Shown piece by piece: positions 27,024-39,030 of a stretch of DNA of 64,000 bases (positions are counted from its first letter, which is position 1; each line of letters starts with the position of its first letter). The DNA is from Ziziphus jujuba (Eukaryota > Streptophyta > Magnoliopsida > Rosales > Rhamnaceae): contig NC_083388.1 of assembly GCF_031755915.1 (NCBI RefSeq), positions 10,167,001 to 10,231,000 of the forward strand, in the 5' to 3' direction. Position numbers and translations under genes: made by a program. Under the pieces are notes generated by a model. That model made no database searches and was not told the origin of the DNA. It saw nothing but the letters and a program-made list of their open reading frames with translations.

Positions 27024-27460
27024 ATGTCAATAAGTACTAGTGATGGTCAACTGATCTGGATGTGCTCATGTGAGCAATATATGCATTTAAAAACATTAAG
27101 GACATATAAGAACCCAAATCGTCAATTTTGGAAATGCTTAGATGGAGAACAGGTCGTATATAATTATTAATGCATTGAGTTTTCATTTGTTTTTACGTAA
27201 AAATTATTTACATTGAACATGTTTACTTGACACAGGAAAAAAAATGTGGTAAATTCATTTGGGCAAAAGAAAAGAAAGCCAAACTTGACAAAATAGATCT
27301 TCTTATTGGTGAAATCCGGTGTTTATCATTGCAAGTGGAGAAATCTAATAATATTCTTAAAGGAATTTAGAAAAATACTAAGATGAGCAACCAATATGAC
27401 GTTAAGACTGTCATAGTGCTTGTACTTTTATTATTTATCTTCTTTAAAATGTTTGCCTAG
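27024..27460 (+). pseudogene. GRF-type zinc-finger protein with C-terminal membrane anchor, one in-frame stop
   Basis: Two exons. Exon 1 (27024-27152, 43 codons) starts at an ATG and encodes CSC...NPNRQFWKC; exon 2 (27236-27370) continues with KKCGKFIWAKEKKAKLDKID. Together they give the GRF zinc-finger pattern (CxC ... NPxRxFxxC ... CGxFxW) followed by a short coiled region. The intron 27153-27235 has GT...ACACAG borders. A TAG at 27368-27370 interrupts the frame, after which the same frame runs 29 more codons to a stop at 27458-27460 and encodes a hydrophobic helix (TVIVLVLLLFIFF), the C-terminal anchor typical of small plant GRF proteins. GRF fingers bind single-stranded nucleic acid in other proteins; the role of the short plant forms is not known to me. 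The stop suggests a pseudogene, but everything else is well preserved. Confidence 0.75.
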
Positions 27461-28727
27461 TGATGTAGTCAAGTAATATATATGTTTGTTCGGTGGGTAA
27501 ATGATGAAAGTAACATGTATGATATATGTATCCATATTTCAGACTTTGTTTTCTATGAAAATATTAGTTTTGATTTGTGGCTATATCAAGTTGGAGGTTG
27601 AAAGTAACATGGAAATGTACTAAATGAGTAATTGTAATAAAATATGCTAGTAATATTTTGTTGAATTTATATAGTTAAATTAAGAAGCAAAAAAACTCAC
27701 TCAAATAATGATATATCCCAATTAGTTTTTTACATTATCTAACTACAACCTCTTCCAATTTGCAAAAGGAATTAGCATTAATATTACAGAGTCTGTATTG
27801 CCATATCGTCTTCAACCCATACATATGACCACTCCTTAAACGCTTCAAGTTGGGGAATGCAACCTACAATGTAGTTATCCCCATTAGTGTATTAGAAAAA
27901 GTAATAAACACTTTTAAATATACACATTTGGATGCTTCAAGTCTTACCATTCTAACAACCAAAACTTTTACATGGTAAAGGAGAAATAACATCAGATGTC
28001 ATTGTATCTACATGCACAGATGATTGAAAAGTCCAGTCTATAGAGTTTCTACTACCTGCCCTCTTTGAACCACTTAATCTATAAAAAAATTACTTTAAAA
28101 CATGTTGGGACACAATATATGTTGAGAATGTAATTAAACAGATATTTAGAATATACTAACTTTAATCGGTCTCCTCCTACATACAAAAAAGTATGGTAAA
28201 ATCAATGATCTTAATCTGACCTAAGAAATCAGGATTATACTTTCTTAATGACTTCAGAAAGCCAACATTTTACTTCCTTTTTACGGTAAAGCATTCTAGA
28301 TTACTATGTGAACTGGGAAACTTTAAATTTATCCATGAGTACAAACAAGGATCAATTCAGGGAGCACAATAAGTTTATGAAGTCAAAATGGTCAAGCATG
28401 CGAGTAACAAAGGTGGCTGAAAAACAAAAGAACATTTATTATGCTTCTATTTCCCCAAACGTACAAAGAATATATGATTAGGAGAGCTTGAACAATGACT
28501 GAAATGAATATCTACATAAAATGGATTTAGTAATTATGATGAATTGTACATACAGTTTATGGTTTTCTACATCTCTGTTTCATCATTTCTAATATTATTT
28601 GATTTGTTCTACAATTTCAACAATTAAACATTCACAGAAATTCAAAGAATCATGTAAGTTTAAACAATGATAAAAAAAAGAAGAAGTAAAAAAATAAAAC
28701 AACATAAGCCAACATGAACCTTGTTAC

Positions 28728-29072
28728 TTTAAAGATGTAGATTTTCTATTGGAAAAAGCCATGAGCTCCTTTGCTGGATTTGTGCGTTTCTAAAAGTAAA
28801 CTCAATTATGAGCAGTCTTATCATGAGTAAATCCATAATACTCATTTGGTTTAAGACGAAAAAAATTGAAAACCTTTAATGTAGCATCCTGCAAAGAATG
28901 AATCCAACTTGCTGCTTCTTCTGAACTAGTTGCTCCCAACTGTTATGTTGAAATTTAAGGTACATGAAATTTATATTGTAAAATCAAAATGGTGATGTTT
29001 GTCTTGGATTCATCCTACCGTAAGCTGGTCATTATGATTGGAAGTGTTATAAAGAGTGAAAAGAAAGAATAC
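28728..29072 (-). pseudogene. Exon fragments of an EDR2-like (PH/START/DUF1336) gene
   Basis: Read on the minus strand, 29072-29019 (54 bp, after an ATGCAG acceptor and before a GTAGGA donor) encodes VFFLFTLYNTSNHNDQLT, and 28939-28874 (66 bp, also with AG and GT borders) encodes LGATSSEEAASWIHSLQDAT plus LK. These two phase-0 exons read on as one segment resembling the PH-domain region of plant ENHANCED DISEASE RESISTANCE 2-like proteins (FTLYNTSNHNDQLKLGASSPEEAAKWI in family style). A third, less certain exon is 28789-28728 (KRTNPAKELMAFSNRKSTSL). Introns of about 79 and 84 bp are retained, so it was copied from DNA rather than mRNA. The rest of the gene is missing. Position inside a Mutator-like element suggests capture (Pack-MULE style). 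Family assignment is from memory of the motif. Confidence 0.6.
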
Positions 29073-30491
29073 CTGCATGTTGCAAACAACATTGTAAATG
29101 TTAATGCTAGAAAAAACATCTCTTGCATGCCAATTTTTTATTTTTCTATAACATATTATTACAAGCCGGAATACTTGCATAATAATAAACAAAAATCAAC
29201 AAAGCAACCAAATTAACAAACAGGTCCCTTTCTTTTTTTTTTTTTTTTTTTTCAGGGTAATTTCAAATAACTATATGCACAACACTCTTTTTTTCTTCAT
29301 ATAATCTCAACAAGACAAAAATGACAAAAAAAGTTCAAAGCAGGGCATAACAAAATTGCAAAATTGCTTAGTCATTTTTGCTCATTACATACAAAGTACA
29401 TGTACTACCAAGGTGTCATCATGCATGAAGTTATACCGTATAAAATTGACGCCTAAACTAAGACCTAGCTACATGCCTCTTTTTCCAAAAGTACCAACTA
29501 AAATTTTGATCAGCAAAGATCAGCTCCAATCAACTAATTCACAATTCCATTAAATAGAAAACAAATTATATATTTTTTTCCTTTTATATATAAACAGAAA
29601 GAGAGAAACATATCAAGTTAGGACATAATTGAGCCAAAATGATAATGCTATAAATTATAAATATATGAAAAATAAAATATAAAACATAACTAAGAAAAAG
29701 TTAATAATAACAAATCAACAAATTACCGAAAAATAAGAGGTAGAGAAAATATAAACAATAAAAATCTTACATGCTCATTGAAGAGAGATGGCATGGTGGT
29801 GTCAGAAGACTCTCACAGTGAGGATGACTTCTCCAGCTTCTCCTTCCTACTAACTAAAGTAAACCACATTGACAAAATAAACAACAAACTAGCATACATT
29901 CATTTCAAGAATCAACAAGACTAAAGGCAAACTAGCATAGATTCATTCTAAGAATCAAACAAGACTTCATGTTTCCAATACATGGCAATTTAAGGAGTCT
30001 ATTATCATAAATCAACTCTCTTTTACTAACTAAGCTGATAGTTACTGCCATATGGTTAAAAAAAGGACAACAAGAATCGGACACTAATAGAAGTTATATT
30101 TCGACAAAGATATTGCATGATAGTTTATCACAATCGGGGGTCATCGTGTAGTTTTCTAATGTTGACTTGCCAATAACAAAGTAAGTTAGTAGATGAGGAT
30201 TATCCCTGATTTCTAATGTGGACCTACCAAAACAAAGCAAGACACCTCGTTCATACCTGTTGAAGTAAAACTGTCACATTGTGATTCAAACTCCAATGCT
30301 TGTGGAGGACTATCCCCAATTTATGAGGGCCTACATAAAAATAATAATAGTTTTTATATGGTATGATCATTTCAAGTGCATAAAAATAATAAGTAATAAA
30401 TGTATAAATTTCTTACCGATTCTTAAGGATTGAACAATTTCTTTTGTCATGTAGTTCTTAAATTTTTCCACATCCATTGCATCGTCGACCT

Positions 30492-32560
30492 CTATACTTT
30501 GCAGTTTTTGTTGCTATCTTTTTCCCCCTTTTTAATCTTCGTCCATATCCCTTTGCCCCTCACTTGATATGGATCTTTCAAAGTTGTGTAAAAAACATTA
30601 CTATCTTTTACAAACATGCCTCCACTCTTCTTGCTGCCACCTATGGAGTTAAGCTTCTCATGCAAACCTTTAAGACTATCATTCATAATTACACTTGACT
30701 TCTCATCTTTAATGGCTTTATTAATTACTTCTGAAGTAAGTTGGAATAGTTTAGCTCGCCACATCAATGTTGAACTACATTTTCCACTTATCTCTACACC
30801 TTGCTTATCGGATATCATTTGAGATTTGGTAACACTAGTCCACGTTTTCATTATATACTTATTTGCAAGGGACTATTACCAAAGAGTCACAAAAATGCCA
30901 AAATATGCCTACATAGAATTCCTTTACTCTCAAATTTCTTACAACTACAAGATGCATAGTTCAAACCTTTGTCATAAGCAATTTTCCGCACTCTAGGAAC
31001 ATCGTCATGAGGACTGCTCTCGACTATATAAATCTTATGTGTATCATTTTCACGCACAAGTTATGGTATTGCTACTAAGCTTTGCCACAACTCATCTTGA
31101 AACTTAAGAAAAATATCGCATGTGTAGATCTTAGCCATTTGCTTTTTCATTTCCAATGGCAATTTTAAAATCGGCTTCTCATTAATATCAATATGATTAG
31201 CAGCTAAATCTTCGTGACGTTAATGTACAAGTGCCCTACTAAATCGAAGTATGAAATCCATCAATAAATTTTTCTTCGAAACATATTTCTTGAAGAATGC
31301 ATGGGAGCTTTCTGTGCGTTGGCTACTTGGCATCCCGGCCGAGAATATATGATTAACATATGCAGCCACCCATATGTTACACATTTCAAATATTGACCTT
31401 AACCAATCACTGTCATATAGGCTTGCCTTCTCGATTATAGTCACCCATTTTCTTTCAAACTCTTCGGGGTATTTTGATTCCTAAATGCAATGTTGGAAGT
31501 CCTTATAAAAATCTCTGTAAGTAATTGCATTTAAATATGTAGAAAACTTCTCAAGTATGTGTCAACTACAATACCCATGAAATGTATTGATAAGCTATGA
31601 GCTATAGCCTTGGTCATTGCAGGATCTTGATCGGTGATAATCATCTTTGTATTATCAGTAGGCATGCTCTTCTTTAATACCTCAGACAACCAAATAAACA
31701 ATTCAGTTTTTTCATTACTTTAAAATGCACATGCAAATAACACTATTTGACCATGATTGTTAACCCTAACCAAGGGGCAAAAATCATACCATACTGATTA
31801 GTGTTGTAAGTTGTATAAAAAAAAAAATTACATCACCAAAACATCCATAAGCTCTTTTGGAAACCGAATCAACCCAAAAACAACGCTTCAATTGGCAATC
31901 ATCATCTACATCTATTTCAAAAATGAATGATGGATCCTTTTCTCGCTTAGTTAGGAAGTATTCTTTCAATAATTCTCTATACCTCCAGCTTCAAATTTAA
32001 GAATACTTATTTGTTGGTGAGTTGGCACATGTGCTGCTGAAAACTGCAAGGTTAGTGATTGCTTGGCTTCAGACACACTACGATGTGACTTCAATAAATG
32101 CACTCTTCGAGGGGTTGATAATGGATGAATATGTTCTTCAACAAATAAACTTATGAAAAATTTTCTCAATTTTGACCTAACCATGGCAAGTTTTGTTTTA
32201 CAATTTTCTTTTGTCATCCTCCGATACCTTTTTTTTTTTTCTGACATTCCTTTATCGACGATACTTCTTCCTTATAACACATAAATTCTTTCCTTACAAC
32301 TTTATTTGTATCTTTACATCTCTTACTAGAATTACTACGAACACTAAACCCAGCCTCTTTTGCATACTTAATGTAAAACTCATGTGCTTCATCTATCGAT
32401 TCAAACTCTTGTCCAACCTTTAGTTTGTAGTTTTCGGACACTTGGGGAATGTAAACATCATTAGCAGATTTTGAACATGACAGCAAGGATATTTCTTCAA
32501 CTCCTATAGGGTCAGAATTTGCTGCTAACTATTCTACATTCATGTTTTCAATATTGCAGA
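30492..32560 (-). pseudogene. FAR1/FHY3-type Mutator-like transposase, broken
   Basis: Consecutive minus-strand pieces in correct order: FAR1 DNA-binding N-terminus (32486-32214: SIDEAHEFYIKYAKEAGFSV, KRCKD), a second half after a frameshift (32247-31966), the start of the MULE catalytic region (31969-31784: LKEYFLTKREKDPSFIFEID, RAYGCFGDVIFF), fragments of the DDE domain down to about 31220, an intact-looking SWIM zinc finger (about 30960-30900: SCSCKKFESKGILCRHILAF), and the family C-terminus (30851-30492). Several stops and frameshifts separate them, so no transposase can be made. Domesticated FAR1/FHY3 proteins are transcription factors of the light response, but the decay and the flanking inverted arrays argue for a transposon copy. 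Confidence 0.85.
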
Positions 32561-32599
32561 GCTAATTGCACTTAAACGAGCTTCCTATTGATCAATTCC

Positions 32600-34250
32600 T
32601 AACCTGATAAGCAGCAAAACAAAATGATAACAATTTCTAACCTTACTGAGTATATACATGATAACATAGTCAATAAATGAAGATCAACTATGGTTATAAA
32701 GGTTTCTAGATTGTCTGCTATTGAAAATCCAATTTTAAATTTTCTTTTTTCACTAGTTTTGTGCTTTATTAGAAGGAATGGTAAATGCATAAAAACATAA
32801 AATTAGCTAGGAAAAACAAAATATACAAGGGTTATGCATCTGCTAGTTCAATAAGCAAAGGTAGCCATCACAGAATAAGAACTCCTAGTTAACAAAAATA
32901 GTAAAGCCAAAAAGAGATTCTAAATTAAACTACAAGAATGATCATGTAAGAAAATTCTTACTATACGATGGTCTATCTTTCAATTCCCATTAAGGATCAA
33001 CAAAGATCAAGCATATAGGATGAGTAAACAATTAAAGAAGACATGTTAAACATTCTCACCTCTCTACCAACAAGTACAAGAGCCAGATCCACAGGTTGCT
33101 TCAGTTTGTTCCCCGAGCACTAGGCATAAAGGAAAAAAAATAATTATATATGTATATATATATAAGGCAAATAAGACAATATGATAAGATCTAACAAATG
33201 CAATAACAGTAGCTAAATGGTACAATAATAGGAAATTAAAGTACCACTATCTTTGACCAGCCTCCTTCATATAGAACAGACTTTGCAAGGTCCTTTGGAG
33301 TGATGGTCCGATAATTTACAGCTGCCTCCAGTCTCTCATCAGAAACAATATGATCACACATTATAACATAATTAAAGATTGGATTTGTGGTAGCAATAAA
33401 ATAGAAACTAAGGAACAAGGACAACAATGAGTATAAATGTGGATACAAAAATTGCCTAGCGCATACATATGAGTATATAATTTAGAGTGCTTCAAACCAT
33501 AGAAGGTATGATAGGTTAATCATACATGTAAACAATGGGAGAAGTAGGCTATAGAGATAGAGAACATTTTAATTTGAAGGGGTTTCATGTCAATTTTCCC
33601 ATAAAGTAGCCTATCACAATATTACCAGTGTCAAATTTGTGCATTTGACTTAACAGAGAGATAACTACGAACTGGAATTTAATTGTTAGGAAACATATAA
33701 AAGAATCAAATTTAGAAGTCATTATAGCACTGACTATGCATGAACAAGCACAGTTCATAACTCTAAAAGGGAATCAAGGCAATAAATTTGAATAGGTACA
33801 TAATAAATGAAAAAAAAATAATTCTGTAACATTTTAACTAAAATTCTGCTCTGAATGTAAAATACTACATTGCATTTTTTGGAACAAAGACACCCACAAC
33901 AAAACCATCACATCTCAGACTCCAAAACAAACACTACTCACTTAAGAAAACCAAAAGAATATGGATAAAATGCTTTCTTGAACACATTGTTATCCAAATC
34001 CAACACTTTCTATAAAATTGTTGTTGAGTTAAAATTATTAGGATATAATCTTCAACTCGTTCTCAACCAACTTGAATGTAATACTTTTAGGACTTTGGCT
34101 CCTATTTTGACTAAAATAATATACAACCCTTCGTGAGTGAGAATCCAAAATATACGAGCAACATGCTAGCATGTATTTTCTAAAACATAATAGAGCTGGA
34201 AAAAGGAATATTATTGATTGTCGTTGCAACAAGAGCCTGATTAGCAGGTG
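32600..34250. other. Non-coding part of the Mutator-like element, no gene recognised
   Basis: AT-rich DNA upstream of the transposase pseudogene; short frames here are not protein-like. It presumably holds the transposase 5' region and the inner part of the right terminal repeat. A short (TA)n tract lies near 33146-33163. Confidence 0.45.
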
Positions 34251-34339
34251 GTGGTCACACACGAGAATGGGAAAAATTGATCACACGAGAATGGGAATCG
34301 GATTTGCGACCGGGATGGGGAATCATAATGCATGGGAAT

Positions 34340-34555
34340 GGGAATCAGAGCTGGTGTGGGAATCAGAGAGCTGGTGTGAATGGAGAGTTGGTGCGAATGG
34401 AAGCTGGTGCAAGTAGTTTAGGAATCAGAGAGCTGGTGTGAATGGAAAGCTGCTGTGAGTGGTGTGGGAATCAGAGAGCTGGTGCGAGTGGAAGATTTGC
34501 GACCTTGTCTGAATTGGTGTGGGAATCAGAAAGCTGGTGCGAGTGGAAAATTTGC
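34340..34555. repeat. Right subterminal minisatellite array
   Basis: Six or more imperfect ~30-36-bp units built on GGGAATCAGAGAGCTGGTG and GCGAGTGG, with two longer units adding ATTTGCGACC. It is the inverted counterpart of the array at 25063-25165 and marks the other side of the Mutator-like element. Confidence 0.75.
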
Positions 34556-34746
34556 GACCTTGACTGAATTTGCGACCTTATCTTATTTACCATTCTCATG
34601 CATTTTATATTTTATTTAAATGTATCTAAATATTGAATATATTAATTAGCAACACACATAAAAATAATTAATCTACTCATTCAATTTAATTTATTTAATT
34701 TTAAATTTTAAATTCTTTATTTTTTGTTTATTAAAATAAGATAATT

Positions 34747-36240
34747 AAAAGCGTCGCCTATGTATTTTTTACTTTTTTGCTATTTTAATTATTATTGTGT
34801 TTGTAATTTTAATTTAATTATTGATTTGTTTTTTTTGCAATTCTAACTTAATTATTTGTTAAATTAATATAACTTGAAAATTTTAGTTTTTCAATTTCAA
34901 GATATTAGGCGCGCTTTTACCATAAAAAGCGTCGCCTTTGTTCTTTATTTTTTAAATTTTTTTAATTAAAGATTTATTTATATGTATATAAAAATATATA
35001 TAGATAAATTGAGAAATAAACGGCCAGTGAATTAGTAAGGTACATAGGATATATAAATTAAGGCTTGAAATATATGTAGATATCTAGCTTGTGAAAATCT
35101 GAGGAGAGCAGTGTGTCCAGATAGAGTGATGCTGTCACTTTGTTATCTATTTTGCAGAACACATAATTTTATATTGATTCAGTGGTTGCATTTAAAAGGT
35201 TAAATATAATGTGTGAAGATATTGATAATATAGTTTAACATAATAATTAGCGCTATGAAGTAAAAATTGACAATTTTTTTTTTTAATTATTTCAAGATCA
35301 ATAGGCAATGCTTTTGGAAAGGAAAGCGTCGCCTAATTGTGTTTCTTTTTTTCTTTTTTTTCATTTTTTGGCAATGTTAACTTTTTTTTGTTTACAATTT
35401 TAACTTAATCAATTTTTGCAATATTAACTAACTTGTTTGTTGAATTAAAGAGCTTCATATATATATATTTTAAAAAAGTATCAAAGCATTAGGTGATGTT
35501 TTTATCATCAAAAGTGTCGCCTATTTACTTTTTTTTTTTTTTTGGAATTTTTTTTTCAAGTTTTATTAATATTTATATTATTATGTAACTTTGTATATAT
35601 ATGTATACAGATAAATTGGAAAATAAATGGTTAGCAAATTAGCACGGTACATAGGATACAGAAATTAGGGCTTGAGATATCTATGTATACCTGGCTTGTG
35701 AAACCCAAGTAGAGTAGTGTGTCCATTAGGCATTACTGCTGTTATCACTTTGTTATCTATTTTGCAGAACAAGAATTTTATGTTGATTCATTGGCTGCAT
35801 TTAAAAGGTTAAATATAGTATGTGAAGATGCTGGTAATATAGTTTAACATATTAATTAGCAATATGAAATAAAAATTGACAAAGATTTTTCTTTTTTATT
35901 ATTTCAAGATTAATAGGTGACGCTTTTGGCAAAGAAAGCGTTGCCTAATTGTGTTCCTAATTGTGTTTTTTTTTCTTTTTTCTTTTTTTATGTTAATTTT
36001 TTTTTTGTTTGTAGTTTTAACTTAATTAATTTTTGCAATATTAACTAACTTGTTTGTTAAATTAAAGAGCTTCAATTTTATGTTTTTTTTTTAAGTCAAA
36101 GCATTAGGCAATGCTTTCTCACAAAAGTGTCACCTATTTACCTTTTTTTTTTTGTGAAATTTTAATTTTTTTATGGTTTTATTAATATGCATATCATTAT
36201 GTAAATATGCTTTTTTTTTTAATGGAAAAAGCATCGCTTA
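34747..36240. repeat. ~600-bp tandem duplication carrying repeated imperfect hairpins
   Basis: Two similar ~590-615-bp units lie head to tail. Each contains TTTGTTATCTATTTTGCAGA and TGCATTTAAAAGGTTAAATA plus two imperfect palindromes of about 31 bp on the theme AGGCGACGCTTTT...AAAAGCGTCGCCT. Full palindromes lie at 34907-34937, 35303-35334, 35491-35522, 35915-35946 and 36106-36135; half motifs at 34747-34759 and 36225-36240. No protein frame. GCGTCGC-type repeats are typical of subterminal regions of CACTA transposons, so this may be a remnant of one, but no CACTA terminus is visible. Confidence 0.7.
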
Positions 36241-36402
36241 TTTTTTTTTAATTTTAATTATTGTTGGATTTGTAATTTTAACTTAAGTATTGCAATTTTT
36301 TACAATTGTAAAATAATTATTTGTTAAATTTACACAACTTGAAAAGATTTGGACAAGACATTAATAAGACATAAATTATTAAATAGAGAATCTTGTGTAC
36401 TA

Positions 36403-36630
36403 TGTGTTAGAAATACGTGTATTAAATAATTGTACTATGTAATTAATATAGAAATCTTTATTTATACTGAAATGATGTAAAGTTAGGAATCTTATCACAT
36501 AAATACTCCATTATTGTACAAAAAAGATATGTAAAGGGAGTGATAGCTATTATGTACACATGGCATGATAAATAGTGTTAAACCTTGCCTATATAAAAGG
36601 AGTTCCCTTAAGGCAAAGGGCATAACAAGT
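36403..36630 (+). mobile_element. LTR-like relic with TATA box (tentative)
   Basis: Starts TGTTAGAAATACG, and a promoter-like TATATAAAAGG lies near 36591-36602 followed by a short purine-rich stretch, the layout of a copia-type LTR. It runs into the direct repeat AAAGGGCATAACAAGT that flanks the LINE, so the LINE may have inserted into it. No second LTR or target duplication is found. Confidence 0.35.
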
Positions 36631-36679
36631 CGTTAATTGGAGTATGCTGAATGAAATCCTCATAAGGTTTCGGTTCTCA

Positions 36680-39030
36680 GCCATAGTGTTAGGTCTGTTA
36701 GGCCAATGTTATTCACCAGGACATGCTTCAATCTTACTCAATGGCAGCATTTGTTGAAATGTTAAAATGGAATGGGGCCTAAGGCAAGGAGATCCAATAT
36801 CTCCATACTTATTTATCATTTTCGTAGAATTTTTGTCCAGACTTCTATTTAAAATGGAAAGGAAGGGGAAGATACATGGTATATGGCTTTGTCAAACTAG
36901 TCCCACAATTTAACATCTCTTCTTCACTGACGACATCCTAATTTTCTGTAGAACGAATAGGGAAGAAGCCCTTGCAGTAGCTCATTGTTCAGAACAATAT
37001 TCCAAATGGACTGGCTAGCTGGTAAATTTTGCCAAGTTAGGGTGCTTCTTCTCCAAAAATATTCTTTCTAGGGTGAAAGCGGGTATCAAATCTACTTTAA
37101 ATCTTAAAGAACTCTCCTCTGAAGCCAAATGTTTGGGCAACTGCTCTTCCTGGGGAGAAGCAAAGCTAAGTCTTATGAAGAGCTAAGGAAGAAGGTGGAA
37201 GTAAGGCTACAGAGTTGGAAAGCTAACCTTCTGTCTCAGGCTAGCCAATATACTCTGGTCAAATCCGTGGCCACTGCCATGCCAGTTTATTCCTTATCGA
37301 CTTGTAAACTCCCACTCACCTAGTGTAGGAACATTGAAAAACTGGCCAGCAATTTCATTTGGAGGAGTAATACATAGCAATGACCTAAATTCACCCCAAT
37401 ATCTTGGAGTATAGTTTGCAAACCTAAAGTTTTTGGAGGACTAGTTATTTGAAAACAGGAACAGGTTAATATGGCTATGTTATGTAAGCTAGGATGGGCA
37501 CTAGAGACTAACAATGACTTGCTCTGGGTTAAAGCACTCAAGGTTAAATATTTTCCAAACACCTCTTTTATGAGATGTGGTCAAAAGAAGGCCAACTCTT
37601 CGCAATGGAAAGGAATTCTTGGTAGTAAATATGTTTTGGCAAAAGAAATGTGTTTTTGGGTTGGTAAAGGGAACAAGATCAACTTTAGGGATGACCCATG
37701 GATTTTCAATAATCTGAACTTCAGACCTTTACCAAATTCGAATGCCTCTATCTCTGAAGTTGGTATGGTGGAGTCGTTACTATACCCAAATGTTGGTTGG
37801 AATACGACATGGCTAAACAATCTCTTTGATAATGAATCAGTAAAAAATGTCCTGAGAATTTTCTGGGTAGATCGTGATGCTGAAGATGAATTCATGTGGA
37901 TAGGTAGTTCTTCTACAAGCTTCAAGGTTAAATCAGTTTACAAGTTTATGAGTTAAGTAGGTAGGGAGCACTCGAGTTGGTGGAAGCATCTATGGGCAAG
38001 TGATCTTCACAGCAGACTAAAATTCTTCTTGTGGAAGCTATTAGTCCACTATTTTCCCCTTAGAGCTTCCTTAGCCTAGCGTCATTGTCCGATCGATATG
38101 CTAACTTGTCCCCATGGTTGTGAGACAATGGAGGAGGAAATGCACCTGTTTTTTCAGTGCCCTGTGGCAAAGGCAGTATGGTTAGCCTCACCTTGGTCTG
38201 TCCGATGGGATAATAACCACATGGCTAGCTTGGAAGATTATCTTAGCATCCTAGCCAAACTAATGGGGAAGCTGCCAATACACCGGGAAGATCAAGATAA
38301 GTTCCTTCTTTTTGCATCACTGGCATTTGATACTCTGTGGAAATTTCAAAATAAGGTTTTATTTAAAGGAAAAATGATTGCTTTGAATGATGAAGTCAAT
38401 GCTTTATTTACCAGGTTTCGGGAGTTCTTGTGCATGCCGTCTAAAGCCAAACATAGCTCTACTCCAAACCAAACAGCCTCTTCTTGGTTTCCACCCCCAA
38501 ATGGATTTATTAAGGTTAATACAAATATGGCACTTCGAGATGGAGAAGCTAGCCTTGGATTGGTTTCCAGAAACCATTTAGGGAAGTTAGTGAAGGTCGA
38601 AGTGGTGAGAGAAAAGATTCATAGTCTAGAAGTAGCTGAGGCAACTGTGATTCTCCATGCTGTACACATGGCTGCAGAAGAGGGATACTCACAGGTCTTA
38701 TGTGAAAGTGATTCGAACGCTGTTATCCAAAGCATTACAAATCCGGATATGCCTTCAGTTCACTGGTCTACCTTTTGTTTTAGTAGGAAAATTGCAGAAT
38801 TTTGTTCTAGATATCGAAATATACGTTTCGCTTGGACCCCAAGGAATCTTAATAAGTTGGCCTATTACATGGCCGAGTGGGGTTTGTCCAATACTGAGAG
38901 TAGCTTAGTGCATCTTTTGTCATTTTCTACTGAATTCACAAACATTTTGAAACAGGATTGTGGAGATTTTCACACACAGATTGATTCCTTGGCATCATAT
39001 TGTATCTGTGTGAATGCTTCTTTTGGTTAA
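36680..39030 (+). pseudogene. Decayed L1-type LINE, ORF2 C-terminal half (RT, zf-RVT, RNase H)
   Basis: Pieces in order: RT palm with SILLNGSIC, GLRQGDPISPYLFIIFVEF and an FTDD version of the FADD catalytic box (about 36733-36975); the post-RT LFLGRSK...LQSWKANLLSQASQ segment (37129-37323); the linker KANSSQWKGILG...VGKGNKINFRDDPW (37471-37956); a zf-RVT zinc finger CPHGCETMEEEMHLFFQCPVAKAVW (from 38098); and an RNase H domain (to 39030) with SLEVAEA and CESDSNAV, but Asn where the first catalytic Asp is usual (VNTN). Frames are broken by stops at several points and the 5' half is missing, as in 5'-truncated plant LINEs. A direct repeat flanks it (36615-36630 and 39055-39070). Confidence 0.88.

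Larger units (their letters stand above)
25030..34570. mobile_element. Decayed Mutator-like element (FAR1/Jittery type) with captured sequences; approximate limits
   Basis: The region is bounded by the same ~30-bp minisatellite in inverted orientation: copies containing CACTCGCACCAGCTCTCTG at 25063-25165 and the reverse-complement form GAGCTGGTGCGAGTGG at about 34340-34555. Between them lie a FAR1-type transposase pseudogene (minus), a GRF zinc-finger ORF (plus) and exons of an EDR2-like gene (minus). Long terminal inverted repeats with internal subrepeats are normal for Mutator-like elements. Exact termini and the expected ~9-bp target duplication could not be placed, so limits are approximate and the region could be more than one element. 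Confidence 0.5.
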
